A DNA stretch of 64,000 nt from the NCBI GenBank assembly GCA_965246925.1, contig OZ251994.1, positions 1,054,001-1,118,000 on the forward strand. Direction: 5' to 3'. The position numbers and the translations under genes were made by a program. The stretch comes from JANPPS01 sp965246925 (GTDB lineage: Bacteria; Pseudomonadota; Alphaproteobacteria; Acetobacterales; Acetobacteraceae). Shown here one piece after another: positions 24,693 through 32,842 of this stretch (positions are counted from its first letter, which is position 1; every line of letters begins with the position of its first letter). The notes under the pieces were generated by a model. That model saw only the letters and a program-made list of their open reading frames with translations. It was not told the origin of the DNA and ran no database searches.

Positions 24693-27252
24693 CCACCAGC
24701 TTCTGCCCGCCCGCGCCATCGGCGACCAGGGTGACGCTGACGCCGGGGGCGAGGCCGGCCAGCGTCTCCGTCCCCACGACCGAGGCGCCCTGGCGCACCG
24801 TGATGACGCTGCCGGCCAGTGAAGCCGCGAGCCCGGCGCCGAAATCCAGCGCGTCCCCGATCGCGAAGCCGGTGACCTGTCCATTGCCGGCCAGCGCATT
24901 GACTCTGATGACCGAGTTCAACCCGCTGAACTGCAGCGTCTGCCCGCCCAATCCGCCCAGCACCAGCGTGCCGCCGTTGGCGCCCAAGGTGCCGGTGCCG
25001 CTCACGCTATCGACCGACAAGGTGCCGCCCGTGGCGGTAACGGCGCCATTGACTCGCACGGACGCGTGCACCGTGCCGGCGCCACCAAGGGTCGCGCCCT
25101 GGTCCACAGTCAGCAGCCCTGCCGTCCCGGCGCTGGCGCCGATCACGCCGGTGCCCGTCCCATCGACCGTCAATGACGACCCGGCGAAGCTGGACAGGTT
25201 GGCCGCCCGGAACAGGCCGCCGGACATGACGGAGAGCGTGCCCGTGCCGCCCGCCGCCAGCCCCGATCCGGGATTGCCGCCGCCCAGCACGGCGAGCCCC
25301 GCCGCATTCAACATAGACCCGGCGCCGGATACGGTCACGGTGCCCACGCCCCCGGCCAACGAGCCGACATTCAGCGCCGATTCCGTGTCGGCATACGCGG
25401 CGCCGGAGGTGACGGTTCCGCCCGCCAGCACCGACAGCGTGCCGGTCCCGGCGCGCCCGACCGACAGCCAGTCTCCACTGGTGGTGAGGGATGAGCCGGC
25501 GCCGGTCACAGTGACGGTGCCGCTGGTGCCGGCATCGTTGCCCAGCACCGCGCCGGGCGTGGCCAGCACGTGCAATCCGCCCGCCTTTAGCGTGCCGCCG
25601 CCCTGGATGGTGACGGTGCCGGTGCCGCCGGGCCGGTCGACGCCGGAACCAACGAGCAGCTGTGCGTCCACCAGGACACGGCCCGCCGTGTCCACCGTGA
25701 CGGAGCCGGAGGTGCCGCGCCGCCCTACGTCTAGATTGCCGAGGGTGTGCAGCATCGCGCCATTGCTGACCCGCGCCGTGCCCGTTCCGCCGAACAGCAG
25801 CGGGCTGTTGGGCATACCGTTTGCGCCCAGCGTGGGGGTGCCGTCGCCGATGGTGACGGCGTATTCCAAGGCCGTGCCGCCGGCCCCCTGCCCGCCCGTG
25901 AAGGTGCCTCCCTGATCCACGATCAGCGTCCCTGTCCCGGCACGCCCGACGAAAACGTAGCCTGACGCCGTATAGCTGGAACCCATGCCCGAAACCGTCA
26001 GCAACCCGGCGGCGCCGGCAGTTCGCCCGATGGCCAGCGCCGCGTTGACCGCGCTATCGGCCGACGACGACCTAACCGTCCCCCCGCCCGACACCGTCGC
26101 GCTGCCGGTGCCGCTATAGCCGATCGCCACGCCGTTGGCACCGGAATCGAGGGTCGCGCCCGCGCCGTTGACCGTAAGGATCCCAGACGTACTGGCTGAG
26201 TTTCCCACCACGACATAGTATTTGCTGGTGTCACCGGCCGCAGTGAGCGCGACGTTGCCGCCATCCTGCACGCTCAGGCTCCCGGCGCCGTTCGGGTTGG
26301 TGGTGCCGCTTCCCAGGAAGAGCTGGCCGCCGAGATTAAGCCGGCTGCCGACGCCGGCCACCAGCACGGAACCGCTATCGCCTTGATTGCCCGCCACCAG
26401 CGTGTTTTCCAGCGTCGCTACCCCGCCCAGCAACACGCTGAAGCTGCCGGAGCCGCCAAACGCGGCAACACCGTTGATGGTGCCGCCCGCGCCGATAGTG
26501 TTCTGGTCCGTGGCCACGACGGAGGTCTGCGTCAGGACGCCGGCGTTGCTGACCGTGACCGATCCGGACGCGCCCGACGCCCGCCCGGCGTAGAAGCCGC
26601 CGCTCAGCAGGAGCTTACCGCCATTGACCGCGACCGACCCGGTCCCGCCCCGCCCGACGGCGAGCGCCGCAACGCCGCCATTGGTTGGATCGGGCGTGCC
26701 CAGCCGCGCCGTGCCGCCTGCCAGCACGGAGAGGGTGCCGTTGCCAGTGTTCCCGACCGCGGCCGCGTTGCCGTTAAGATCCAATAACGATCCCGTGCCC
26801 AGCACGGTGACTGAGCCAGTGGAGTTGGTGGAGCCGATGGCCAGGATGTAGTTCTGGTTCTGGGCCGCGATAGTGGTGTTGAACACGCCGCCCGCGCCGA
26901 TGTTCAGCGTGCCGAGGCTCGTGCCATTGCCCGCGGCATTGCCCACCAGCGCCGTCCCGCCCGTCAGCGTCAGGGTGCCGCCGCTTACGACGTTGAGCAG
27001 GGTCTGTATGGTAAAGCCGCCGGCCGAAAGCTGACCGGGCCCGAACGTCCACGCCGTGCTCGGCCCGGCCAGGAACTGCGCCTGCGCGACGGTGGCGGTG
27101 CCGGTGATGGCCGCGCCTGACGTGGCAGAGAACTGCGCCGTGTCGGCGATGCCGGGCACGGTGGTCTCGGGCGATTCAGGAGTGGTGAGATTGGTCCAAT
27201 CGGCCGCAAGAGCCAGGTCCGTCCGCACGCTGGTGAACTTATAGACGGCCAT
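23593..27252 (-). CDS. Large beta-repeat surface protein with C-terminal triad repeats
   Basis: A 1219-residue protein that is probably exported. Residues about 1-850 are rich in Gly, Ser, Thr and Val and form degenerate beta-strand repeats (VGRAGTGTLSVLAGGTV and similar, recurring every ~50 residues), like the passenger stem of autotransporters. No outer-membrane beta-barrel follows. Instead residues about 855-1219 hold nine ~36-residue units of the type YYLAHNPDIAAAGIDP...HY...GW.EGRDPS. There is no obvious Sec signal peptide, so a type I route is conceivable. GAGG lies 7 nt before the ATG. It is the last gene in the direction of the LysR/MFS/hydroxylase run, 209 nt after it, and ends in an overlapping stop with the thiolase gene. 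Confidence 0.75.
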   Translation of the reverse strand: MAVYKFTSVRTDLALAADWTNLTTPESPETTVPGIADTAQFSATSGAAITGTATVAQAQFLAGPSTAWTFGPGQLSAGGFTIQTLLNVVSGGTLTLTGGTALVGNAAGNGTSLGTLNIGAGGVFNTTIAAQNQNYILAIGSTNSTGSVTVLGTGSLLDLNGNAAAVGNTGNGTLSVLAGGTARLGTPDPTNGGVAALAVGRGGTGSVAVNGGKLLLSGGFYAGRASGASGSVTVSNAGVLTQTSVVATDQNTIGAGGTINGVAAFGGSGSFSVLLGGVATLENTLVAGNQGDSGSVLVAGVGSRLNLGGQLFLGSGTTNPNGAGSLSVQDGGNVALTAAGDTSKYYVVVGNSASTSGILTVNGAGATLDSGANGVAIGYSGTGSATVSGGGTVRSSSADSAVNAALAIGRTAGAAGLLTVSGMGSSYTASGYVFVGRAGTGTLIVDQGGTFTGGQGAGGTALEYAVTIGDGTPTLGANGMPNSPLLFGGTGTARVSNGAMLHTLGNLDVGRRGTSGSVTVDTAGRVLVDAQLLVGSGVDRPGGTGTVTIQGGGTLKAGGLHVLATPGAVLGNDAGTSGTVTVTGAGSSLTTSGDWLSVGRAGTGTLSVLAGGTVTSGAAYADTESALNVGSLAGGVGTVTVSGAGSMLNAAGLAVLGGGNPGSGLAAGGTGTLSVMSGGLFRAANLSSFAGSSLTVDGTGTGVIGASAGTAGLLTVDQGATLGGAGTVHASVRVNGAVTATGGTLSVDSVSGTGTLGANGGTLVLGGLGGQTLQFSGLNSVIRVNALAGNGQVTGFAIGDALDFGAGLAASLAGSVITVRQGASVVGTETLAGLAPGVSVTLVADGAGGQKLVAGDPLFDPVYYLAHNPDIAAAGIDPYQHYVTLGWKEGRDPSALFSTGYYLAHNPITPGVNPLQDFENGGWQAGRDPSASFSTSDYLAANPDVKAAGIDPLLHYVQSGKAEGRAAFAVGTLTDPLVDAAYYYAHNPDVKAAGVDAATHYLSSGWMEGRNPDALFDTNFYLTQNPDIAAAHIDPLLHFEANGWREARDPSLLFSDAKYFAANPDVAAAGIDPLLHYVQSGQNEGRAAFLSGPSAAADPLVQAAYYDPQLGATLIPTGVAAQQQAAASYDAVGWQRGLNPDAYFNTAYYLSHNPDVAAAHIDPLLHYEANGWREGRDPSAQFSTSKYLAAYADIRAAGVDPLLHFVAFGQAEGRVAFAV

Positions 27253-27461
27253 GAGCCAACCTCGGATGATGCGATGTCATAACAAATAGCGGCTGTTTCG
27301 CGAAGTGCAAGCTACTTTGTTGTTGGGTGGCTCATGCGTGTGCATGACGGAATGCGGCGGACATTCACCCCACGATTGCGAGCCCGCTGAAGCGAGTAAG
27401 CCAGGGCCTCAAAAGGATAGCTTCGGCCAGCGCCCTCGCGATGGTGGGGGTGTGATGGCGT
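27253..27461. other. Intergenic gap without a recognised gene
   Basis: The 209-nt gap lies upstream of the large surface protein and downstream of the hydroxylase gene, both on the minus strand. It presumably contains the surface protein's promoter. I see no credible gene, RNA or hairpin terminator in it; a small plus-strand frame here extends into the hydroxylase and has no support. Confidence 0.4.
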
Positions 27462-29054
27462 CTATCCGGCCACGACATCCAGCACTGTGGTGGCTGGCGC
27501 CGTGTTGCCGCGCCAGGCGACGTGCTGATCGGGCCTGATCAGGGCGTAGCGGGCCTGATACAGCGAGGGCAGCCGCTCATCGTGCAGCACGAAGACCGTG
27601 AGCGGAAGGCCGCGCGTTTGAGCCGCAGCCTGGAACGGCGCAACGTCCGGTCCTGCTTCCCCGAGCACCAGTAGGGTGAATCCTGTGCCGAAATGGTCAT
27701 ACAGCGACGACCCGTCCTGTAGCCACGCGTGCGGTGCCAGGCAGCCCGGCGTGGCGGAGGGCACATAATGCACCGGGTCCTCCGGCGGCGCGTCCGTGCC
27801 GTCCGGGATCAGCAGCGGGGAGCCGGCGTAGTGGGCGCCAAGGACGATGCCGAGCGTGTCGAACTCGCGCCGTTTGGTGCGCCGGATGATCTCGCCCACC
27901 TCTTGGCGGACCTCGTCGCCCTCGGGCCCGTCCACCTCAAGCCCTGGCCGCACCAGCTGGTTGCCGAGCGTGTTGTAGTTGATCTTCGCCTCCGCGATCA
28001 CCCGCTCGTGCACCGGACGCCGCTCCTGCTGGTAGGAGGGCAGCAGCGCCGGGCCGCCCCAGCCCTGTAGCGTGGCGGCGAGCTTCCAGCCCAGATCGAC
28101 CGCGTCGCCGATGCCCATGTTCATCCCGAAGCCGCCGAACGGCGGATGCAGGTGGCAGGCGTCGCCGGCCAGGAACACGCGGCCCCGGCTATAGATATCG
28201 GCGATCTTGCTCTGCGCCACCCAGGGGTCGGTCCGCACGATCTCGATCCCGAGGTCCGGGAACCCTGTGCCGCGGCGGATCAGCGCGACCGGGTCCACCG
28301 TCGCCGGGTCCACGTCATGCGGCAGCTTGGTCGCCATGAAGAACCACAGCCCGTGCATGTCCATGGGGCCCAGCAAAGCCGGCACGTCCTGGTTGACCAG
28401 CCAATACATGATGGCCTCGGCGTGGGTGTGCCGGGTGGGCAGGTCCGGGGCGCGGAAGATGATGCTGTAGTTCTTCAGCGCCGGAGTCTCGCCCTCGAGC
28501 AGGGCGCCGATGGCATCCCGCACGAAGCTCCGCCCGCCATCGGCCCCCACCAGATACCGGCTGCGCAGCGTGTGGGTCAGGCCGGTGGCGAGGGTGCGGA
28601 TGGTGCTGGTGACTCCCTCCGCGTCCTGTTCCACGCCGCAGATCTCGTCGCCGAACTGGATGCTGACGCCGGGCAGGGAGAGGGCGTGCTGGCGCAAGAC
28701 GTCCTCCAGCGTGTATTGCGGCACCCACTGGCTCTCCTCGGAAAACAGCTCGTTCCGCTCCCGCCGTCCGTGCATGCCGTTCTCGAACCGCGCCAGCTCG
28801 TGCCCGTTCATGCGGGTCGCGAATAGGACGTTGGGTGGGTAATCCGGATGGATGGGTGAGGCCTGGCGCAGCGTGTCCGCGATGCCCCAGCGGCGCAGGT
28901 GCTCCCGGGTGCGGACGTTGGTGGTCTTGGCGCGCGGGCTGTATCCCACGCGGTCATTGCGTTCGATCACCGTGCACGGCACGCCGCGGTGGCCCAGTTC
29001 GATGGCGAGCGACAGCCCGACCGGCCCGGCGCCGGCGATCAGCACGGCAACCAT
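27462..29054 (-). CDS. FAD-dependent aromatic hydroxylase (MhpA/PheA-like)
   Basis: Flavoprotein monooxygenase of the para-hydroxybenzoate hydroxylase fold, 530 residues. It shows the FAD dinucleotide loop VLIAGAGPVGLSLAIELGHRG at the N terminus, the DG motif YLVGADGGRSFVRDA near residue 165, and the GD motif GRVFLAGDACHLHPPFGGFGMNMGIGDAVDLGWKLA near 295. A C-terminal thioredoxin-like region is typical of the MhpA/phenol hydroxylase branch. The substrate is probably an aromatic or phenylpropanoid acid, not fixed by sequence. It starts 1 nt after the MFS stop (TGATATG), so the two are coupled. Confidence 0.85.
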   Translation of the reverse strand: MVAVLIAGAGPVGLSLAIELGHRGVPCTVIERNDRVGYSPRAKTTNVRTREHLRRWGIADTLRQASPIHPDYPPNVLFATRMNGHELARFENGMHGRRERNELFSEESQWVPQYTLEDVLRQHALSLPGVSIQFGDEICGVEQDAEGVTSTIRTLATGLTHTLRSRYLVGADGGRSFVRDAIGALLEGETPALKNYSIIFRAPDLPTRHTHAEAIMYWLVNQDVPALLGPMDMHGLWFFMATKLPHDVDPATVDPVALIRRGTGFPDLGIEIVRTDPWVAQSKIADIYSRGRVFLAGDACHLHPPFGGFGMNMGIGDAVDLGWKLAATLQGWGGPALLPSYQQERRPVHERVIAEAKINYNTLGNQLVRPGLEVDGPEGDEVRQEVGEIIRRTKRREFDTLGIVLGAHYAGSPLLIPDGTDAPPEDPVHYVPSATPGCLAPHAWLQDGSSLYDHFGTGFTLLVLGEAGPDVAPFQAAAQTRGLPLTVFVLHDERLPSLYQARYALIRPDQHVAWRGNTAPATTVLDVVAG

Positions 29055-29055
29055 A

Positions 29056-30270
29056 TCAGTGCCGGGCCGGCGGCATCATGAAGGTGAGCAGCACGATCAC
29101 CAGCGCCGCCGCCGCGAACAGCAGCGCGCCGGGCTGATAGCTGCCGAACCGCTCATAGGCGGCGCTGGCCAGCACCGGGCCGGTGCCGGTGCCGATCAGG
29201 AATACGCCGAATGCCAGGCCATAGAGCCTCCCGAACACGGCACCACCGAAATACCGCCGGACGAAGAAGGCGGTAAAATCCACCTCCGCCCCCACCACGG
29301 CTCCTAGCAAGGCCGCGATCAGGTAGCCGGCGCCCGGAAAATCGCCATAGGCCATCAGCAGGAACGCGCCCAGCGCCAGCGTGGCGACGGCGGCCACCAC
29401 GGTGGGCGGATGCACCCGGTCCAGCACCCAGCCAATCCCGCCCCGGCCCAGTATGGCCGCAATCCCGGTCAGCCCGGCGATCCCGGCCGCATCCTGCGGT
29501 GAGAACCCGCGCCCGATCATGACCGGCACGATGCTCGTCAGCGCGCCGATCGAGGTGATGCCCAGCAGCAGGAAGATCACGCACATCAGCACGAAGGCCC
29601 GGCTGGTGATCAGCGGCCATAGCGGCGTCCGCAGCGTGCCCGGCACCAGCCGCGCCACCGGCCCGGTCCCGCGTGTGGCGATCAGCGCGGCGGGCAGGGT
29701 GCAAACGAGCGTCAGCAGCCCCAACGCCGCATACGCCTCGCGCCAGCCAAAATCGGCCATCAGCCGCCCGGTGAGCGGCGGCAGGATCGCGGCGCCGATC
29801 CCCACCCCCATGAGCGCCAGCCCCAGCGCCAGCCCCAGATGCCGGTCGAACCGCCGCACCAGGACCGCCAAATAGCCGATCGGCGACGCCCCGCCCGCCA
29901 GGAACGAGATGGCCGCGAACGTCAGATAATATTGCGGCAAGCTGTTCAGTAACGCGAGCGACGCGACCAGCGCCGAGATGCACAGCACCGAGGACACGAT
30001 CACCGGACGCGGCCCGAACCGATCGATCAGCAGCCCCCACACCGGCGCGGACACGGCAAAGGTGTATTGCGACACGGCCAGCGCCCCGGCCAACTGCGTC
30101 CGGCTCCAGCCGAACTCCGTCACGAGCGGGCGGACGAAAACGCCGAAGGTATAGAGCAGAAGGGTTCCGAGCGAGAAAACCAGCCCCACGGTACACGCGG
30201 CGACGATCCCCCAGCCCCGGTCCATCGCGGCGTCATCCACAAGCGGAGCCTGCATTGATTGCGACGACAC
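29056..30270 (-). CDS. MFS transporter
   Basis: Twelve-helix major facilitator protein of about 404 residues, related to the monocarboxylate/oxalate-formate type (WGIVAACTVGLVFSLGTLLLYTFGVFVRPL, then GWSRTQLAGALAV in the first pair of helices). The start is most likely GTG 30270: GGGAGG lies 8 nt upstream, and the reading frame upstream to 30363 has no matching site. It is cotranscribed with the aromatic hydroxylase and lies downstream of a LysR gene, suggesting uptake of the hydroxylase substrate. Confidence 0.83.
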   Translation of the reverse strand: MSSQSMQAPLVDDAAMDRGWGIVAACTVGLVFSLGTLLLYTFGVFVRPLVTEFGWSRTQLAGALAVSQYTFAVSAPVWGLLIDRFGPRPVIVSSVLCISALVASLALLNSLPQYYLTFAAISFLAGGASPIGYLAVLVRRFDRHLGLALGLALMGVGIGAAILPPLTGRLMADFGWREAYAALGLLTLVCTLPAALIATRGTGPVARLVPGTLRTPLWPLITSRAFVLMCVIFLLLGITSIGALTSIVPVMIGRGFSPQDAAGIAGLTGIAAILGRGGIGWVLDRVHPPTVVAAVATLALGAFLLMAYGDFPGAGYLIAALLGAVVGAEVDFTAFFVRRYFGGAVFGRLYGLAFGVFLIGTGTGPVLASAAYERFGSYQPGALLFAAAALVIVLLTFMMPPARH

Positions 30271-30382
30271 CGTCCAAGCCTCCCTTTTATTGACGAAGAC
30301 CATGCGGGAGTGTGGCACGACCGGAAAGATGGAAGGATGCGCTGACCGATGCCGGAACCGCATCGCCCCGGCCGCACAAGGC

Positions 30383-31273
30383 TCACGCGATTCGAGTGCG
30401 GCGGAGCAGGTCGAGAAAAAAGTTGGCCGCCGGGGTTAGCACCAGGTCCGCCCGCTTGATCACCACGATCGGCGGAGCCTCCAGCTCTTCGTGCACCTTG
30501 ATCGTGGACAGCATACCGCGCGCCAGCGGGAACTCGCTCCATTGCACCGGCACCATGGACAGGAAGTCGGTGTTCAGCAGGCATGTGAGCAACGTCAGCG
30601 CCGATTGGCTGCGCAGCGCGACTCGCGGGCGCGGAAGGCCATGCTGGACGAAGACGGCGGTGATCTCCTCCTCGTCGGCCAGGGTGATGGAGTTGGTGGC
30701 CCAGCTCGCCCCGGCCAGTTGCGCTAGCGTCGTAGAGCCAGCCAACGGATGGCCGGTCCGGCACAATACGGTCCGGCGGTTGGGGCTCAGCACCTCCCGC
30801 TCCAACTCCGGTGCTACGCGGGGGCCGGGGTCCACGCCCAAGTAGAAATCGACGCTGCCATCGCGGAGGCCGGGTTCGAGCGTGGGGTAGAACCCCTCGA
30901 CGATATGCAGCTTGGCCTTCGGATAACGGCGCGCGAACGGGCGAAGGGCGGAGGGCAAATAGGCGAGGTGCGCGGCGATCGACAGGCCGGCCGTCACAGT
31001 CCCGGTGGTGGCGCCGCCGAGCTGGTCCACCTCGTCCCGGGCGCGGCGCATCTCGTTCACGATGGAGGCAGCCCGGCGGACGAACAGCTCACCCAGCGGC
31101 GTCGCGACCACGCCGCGCGCCCGGCGCTCGAACAGGGACGCGCCTAGCTCGCGCTCCAGCTCCGCCAGATTCCGCGTCAGCGCCGGCTGGCTGGTGCCTA
31201 GCGCGCGCGCCGCCGCCCGGATGCTGCCCTGCCCGGCGATCGCGACCACGTCCCGCAGATGGCTGAGCTTCAT
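30383..31273 (-). CDS. LysR-type transcriptional regulator
   Basis: A 296-residue regulator with an N-terminal winged helix-turn-helix (LRDVVAIAGQGSIRAAARALGTSQPALTRNLAELERELGASLFERR) and a C-terminal inducer-binding domain. It is on the same strand as, and immediately upstream of, the MFS/hydroxylase pair, so it probably controls them, perhaps in one transcript. The 112-nt gap after it is where an operator for the pair would lie. The start at ATG 31273 gives the standard LysR N terminus; a frame from 31342 adds 23 unconserved residues. Confidence 0.88.
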   Translation of the reverse strand: MKLSHLRDVVAIAGQGSIRAAARALGTSQPALTRNLAELERELGASLFERRARGVVATPLGELFVRRAASIVNEMRRARDEVDQLGGATTGTVTAGLSIAAHLAYLPSALRPFARRYPKAKLHIVEGFYPTLEPGLRDGSVDFYLGVDPGPRVAPELEREVLSPNRRTVLCRTGHPLAGSTTLAQLAGASWATNSITLADEEEITAVFVQHGLPRPRVALRSQSALTLLTCLLNTDFLSMVPVQWSEFPLARGMLSTIKVHEELEAPPIVVIKRADLVLTPAANFFLDLLRRTRIA

Positions 31274-31283
31274 GCCCCGGAGG

Positions 31284-32753
31284 TTAGGAGATCCAGCGCC
31301 GCCGGGCCAGGGCCGAGCCGTCGATGAATTCGAAACCGCCACCGCTGTTCAGGGTATGGAGGCGGCGGCCGGGCCAGAGCGGGCCGGCGGTCAGCACGGT
31401 TTCGACCTGCTGCGCGAACCCATCCTCGTCCAGCCGGTCCACCCGGGCGATGCCGAGCGCGGCGCCGTAGCCCTGGCTGCAGTCCTGCACCGGGCGCAGC
31501 AGCACGCCGTCCCGCACCACCATACGCCCGGCCGGGCGGGCGGAGGCGATATCGATCAGCACCGGATTGCCGGCGTGCGCCACCCAAGGGCCGCGGAAAT
31601 CGTCCGCATACCAAAGGTGCAACGTGTCGGAGTAGGCGCCGCCGTCGCGTACGGTGGCGAACATCCACCAGCGCCCGCCATGCTGGGTCAGGGTAGCGTC
31701 ACTGGCGATGACGTCTTGCACGAGCGTGGCTTCCCGCACCCAGCCACCCGGGAAGGCGGTGGCGCGGAATAGGTCAATCTGCCCAGCGGCACAGCTTTCG
31801 GGGATCATCCACATCTCGCCATCGGCGGGGAACACGAACGGGTAAGAGAGGTGCCCCGGCTGCTCGAGCACCATCTCCGGGCGGCCTTCCGGGCCGTTCT
31901 GGCCCATAACCACGGCCGAGATCACGCCTTTACCGGCCCGGTGCGGAAATTCTTCGAGGAACAGGGTGGTGCGGCCGTCATGCTCGACCGGAAAAGGGTC
32001 GGCATAGAAGCGGCGGCCGTCATCCGGCAGAGTGTGCCAGCCCGTGTCCGGATGCCGGCGCAGGTCGAACAGGTCTGGCCCGTCCAGCCTACGCCAGCCG
32101 ACCTGCCAGTGGGGTGAGTCGAACCAGAGCCGGTAGCCTTGGCGCAGCACTTTGGAAACGGCACGCCGGGCGGCTGTCCGCGCGGGTGTGGCGGCTTGCC
32201 GGCCCGCGCCCGATCCAGGCACGGGCGGGGTGCGGGCGGTGCCGTCCAGCGCCGAGAGAATCAGGGTCACGGCCCGCGCCTGGTAATCCTTTAGCGCCGC
32301 CTGCACCGTGCCGCCGTATTCGGTGCCGAGCCGGCCCGCGGCGATGACCTGCTCACCCTCACGGAGGACCGCGACGGGTGGCTGCCCGGTTAGCAGCATA
32401 TCCAGGAGTCCCGAGAGGCCCGGGCGGCCATCCTCCCCATCGAGCCCCCGCCCGAAGGTGAGCCGCCATACCCGGCCCGGCCCTAGTGCTGGATCTCCGC
32501 ACAAATCGATCGCAAGGTCCGGCGGGCTGGAAAGCTTCTGTAGGTATGGACTGAGATCGGCTTTGGACGAACCTGCCGATCCGTCCAGGGCCGCATCGAA
32601 GCGGAGCAGCCACCCGGCCTGCCGTGATAGGCGGCCAGCGCCCGGGCTGATATCTGCCGTGACCGAAGTGTCGGGACGTTTAGCAAGACGTTGCAGCAGG
32701 TCCAGGTGCCAGAGTTCGGCATGGGGACCGTCGAGACGGACGGTGAGACGCAC
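31284..32753 (-). CDS. GINT1-like (glucosamine inositolphosphorylceramide transferase family) protein
   Basis: About 489 residues. The C-terminal ~280 residues form a five-bladed-propeller-like domain with YADPFPVEHDGRTTLFLEE, GHLSYPFVFPADGEMWMIPES, a DATL/WWMFATV region, NPVLIDIASARPAGRM and RPVQDCSQGYG, matching the family seen in bacterial glycan clusters and in plant GIPC glucosaminyltransferases. The N-terminal ~200 residues resemble the substrate-lacking Rossmann-type part found in some family members. The function in bacteria is not established. GTG 32753 is the best start (GAGG 9 nt upstream); an ATG at 32786 is in frame without a site. It diverges from the chain-length gene. Confidence 0.72.
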   Translation of the reverse strand: MRLTVRLDGPHAELWHLDLLQRLAKRPDTSVTADISPGAGRLSRQAGWLLRFDAALDGSAGSSKADLSPYLQKLSSPPDLAIDLCGDPALGPGRVWRLTFGRGLDGEDGRPGLSGLLDMLLTGQPPVAVLREGEQVIAAGRLGTEYGGTVQAALKDYQARAVTLILSALDGTARTPPVPGSGAGRQAATPARTAARRAVSKVLRQGYRLWFDSPHWQVGWRRLDGPDLFDLRRHPDTGWHTLPDDGRRFYADPFPVEHDGRTTLFLEEFPHRAGKGVISAVVMGQNGPEGRPEMVLEQPGHLSYPFVFPADGEMWMIPESCAAGQIDLFRATAFPGGWVREATLVQDVIASDATLTQHGGRWWMFATVRDGGAYSDTLHLWYADDFRGPWVAHAGNPVLIDIASARPAGRMVVRDGVLLRPVQDCSQGYGAALGIARVDRLDEDGFAQQVETVLTAGPLWPGRRLHTLNSGGGFEFIDGSALARRRWIS

Positions 32754-32796
32754 GGGTGAAATCCTCGAAGTAACGAAATGGCTCAAGCGCGTGCAG

Positions 32797-32832
32797 GTAT
32801 GTCACGCAAACATACATTTTATGTTAACGTAA
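32797..32832. promoter_or_regulatory. Palindromic operator-like sites in divergent exopolysaccharide promoter
   Basis: In an unusually A/T-rich patch between divergent genes, GTATGT (32797-32802) and ACATAC (32810-32815) form an inverted repeat with a 7-nt spacer, and TTATGTTAACGTAA (32819-32832) is a near-perfect palindrome centred on GTTAAC. They sit 11-46 nt before the Wzz/Wzc start and could bind a regulator of the cluster. Confidence 0.4.
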
Positions 32833-32842
32833 GCCAATTAAG

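Noticed and set aside
24731..25915. 394-codon plus-strand frame rich in Pro, Val, Thr and Ser
   Set aside because: Its periodic look comes from the complementary strand of the Gly-rich beta repeats in the large surface protein.
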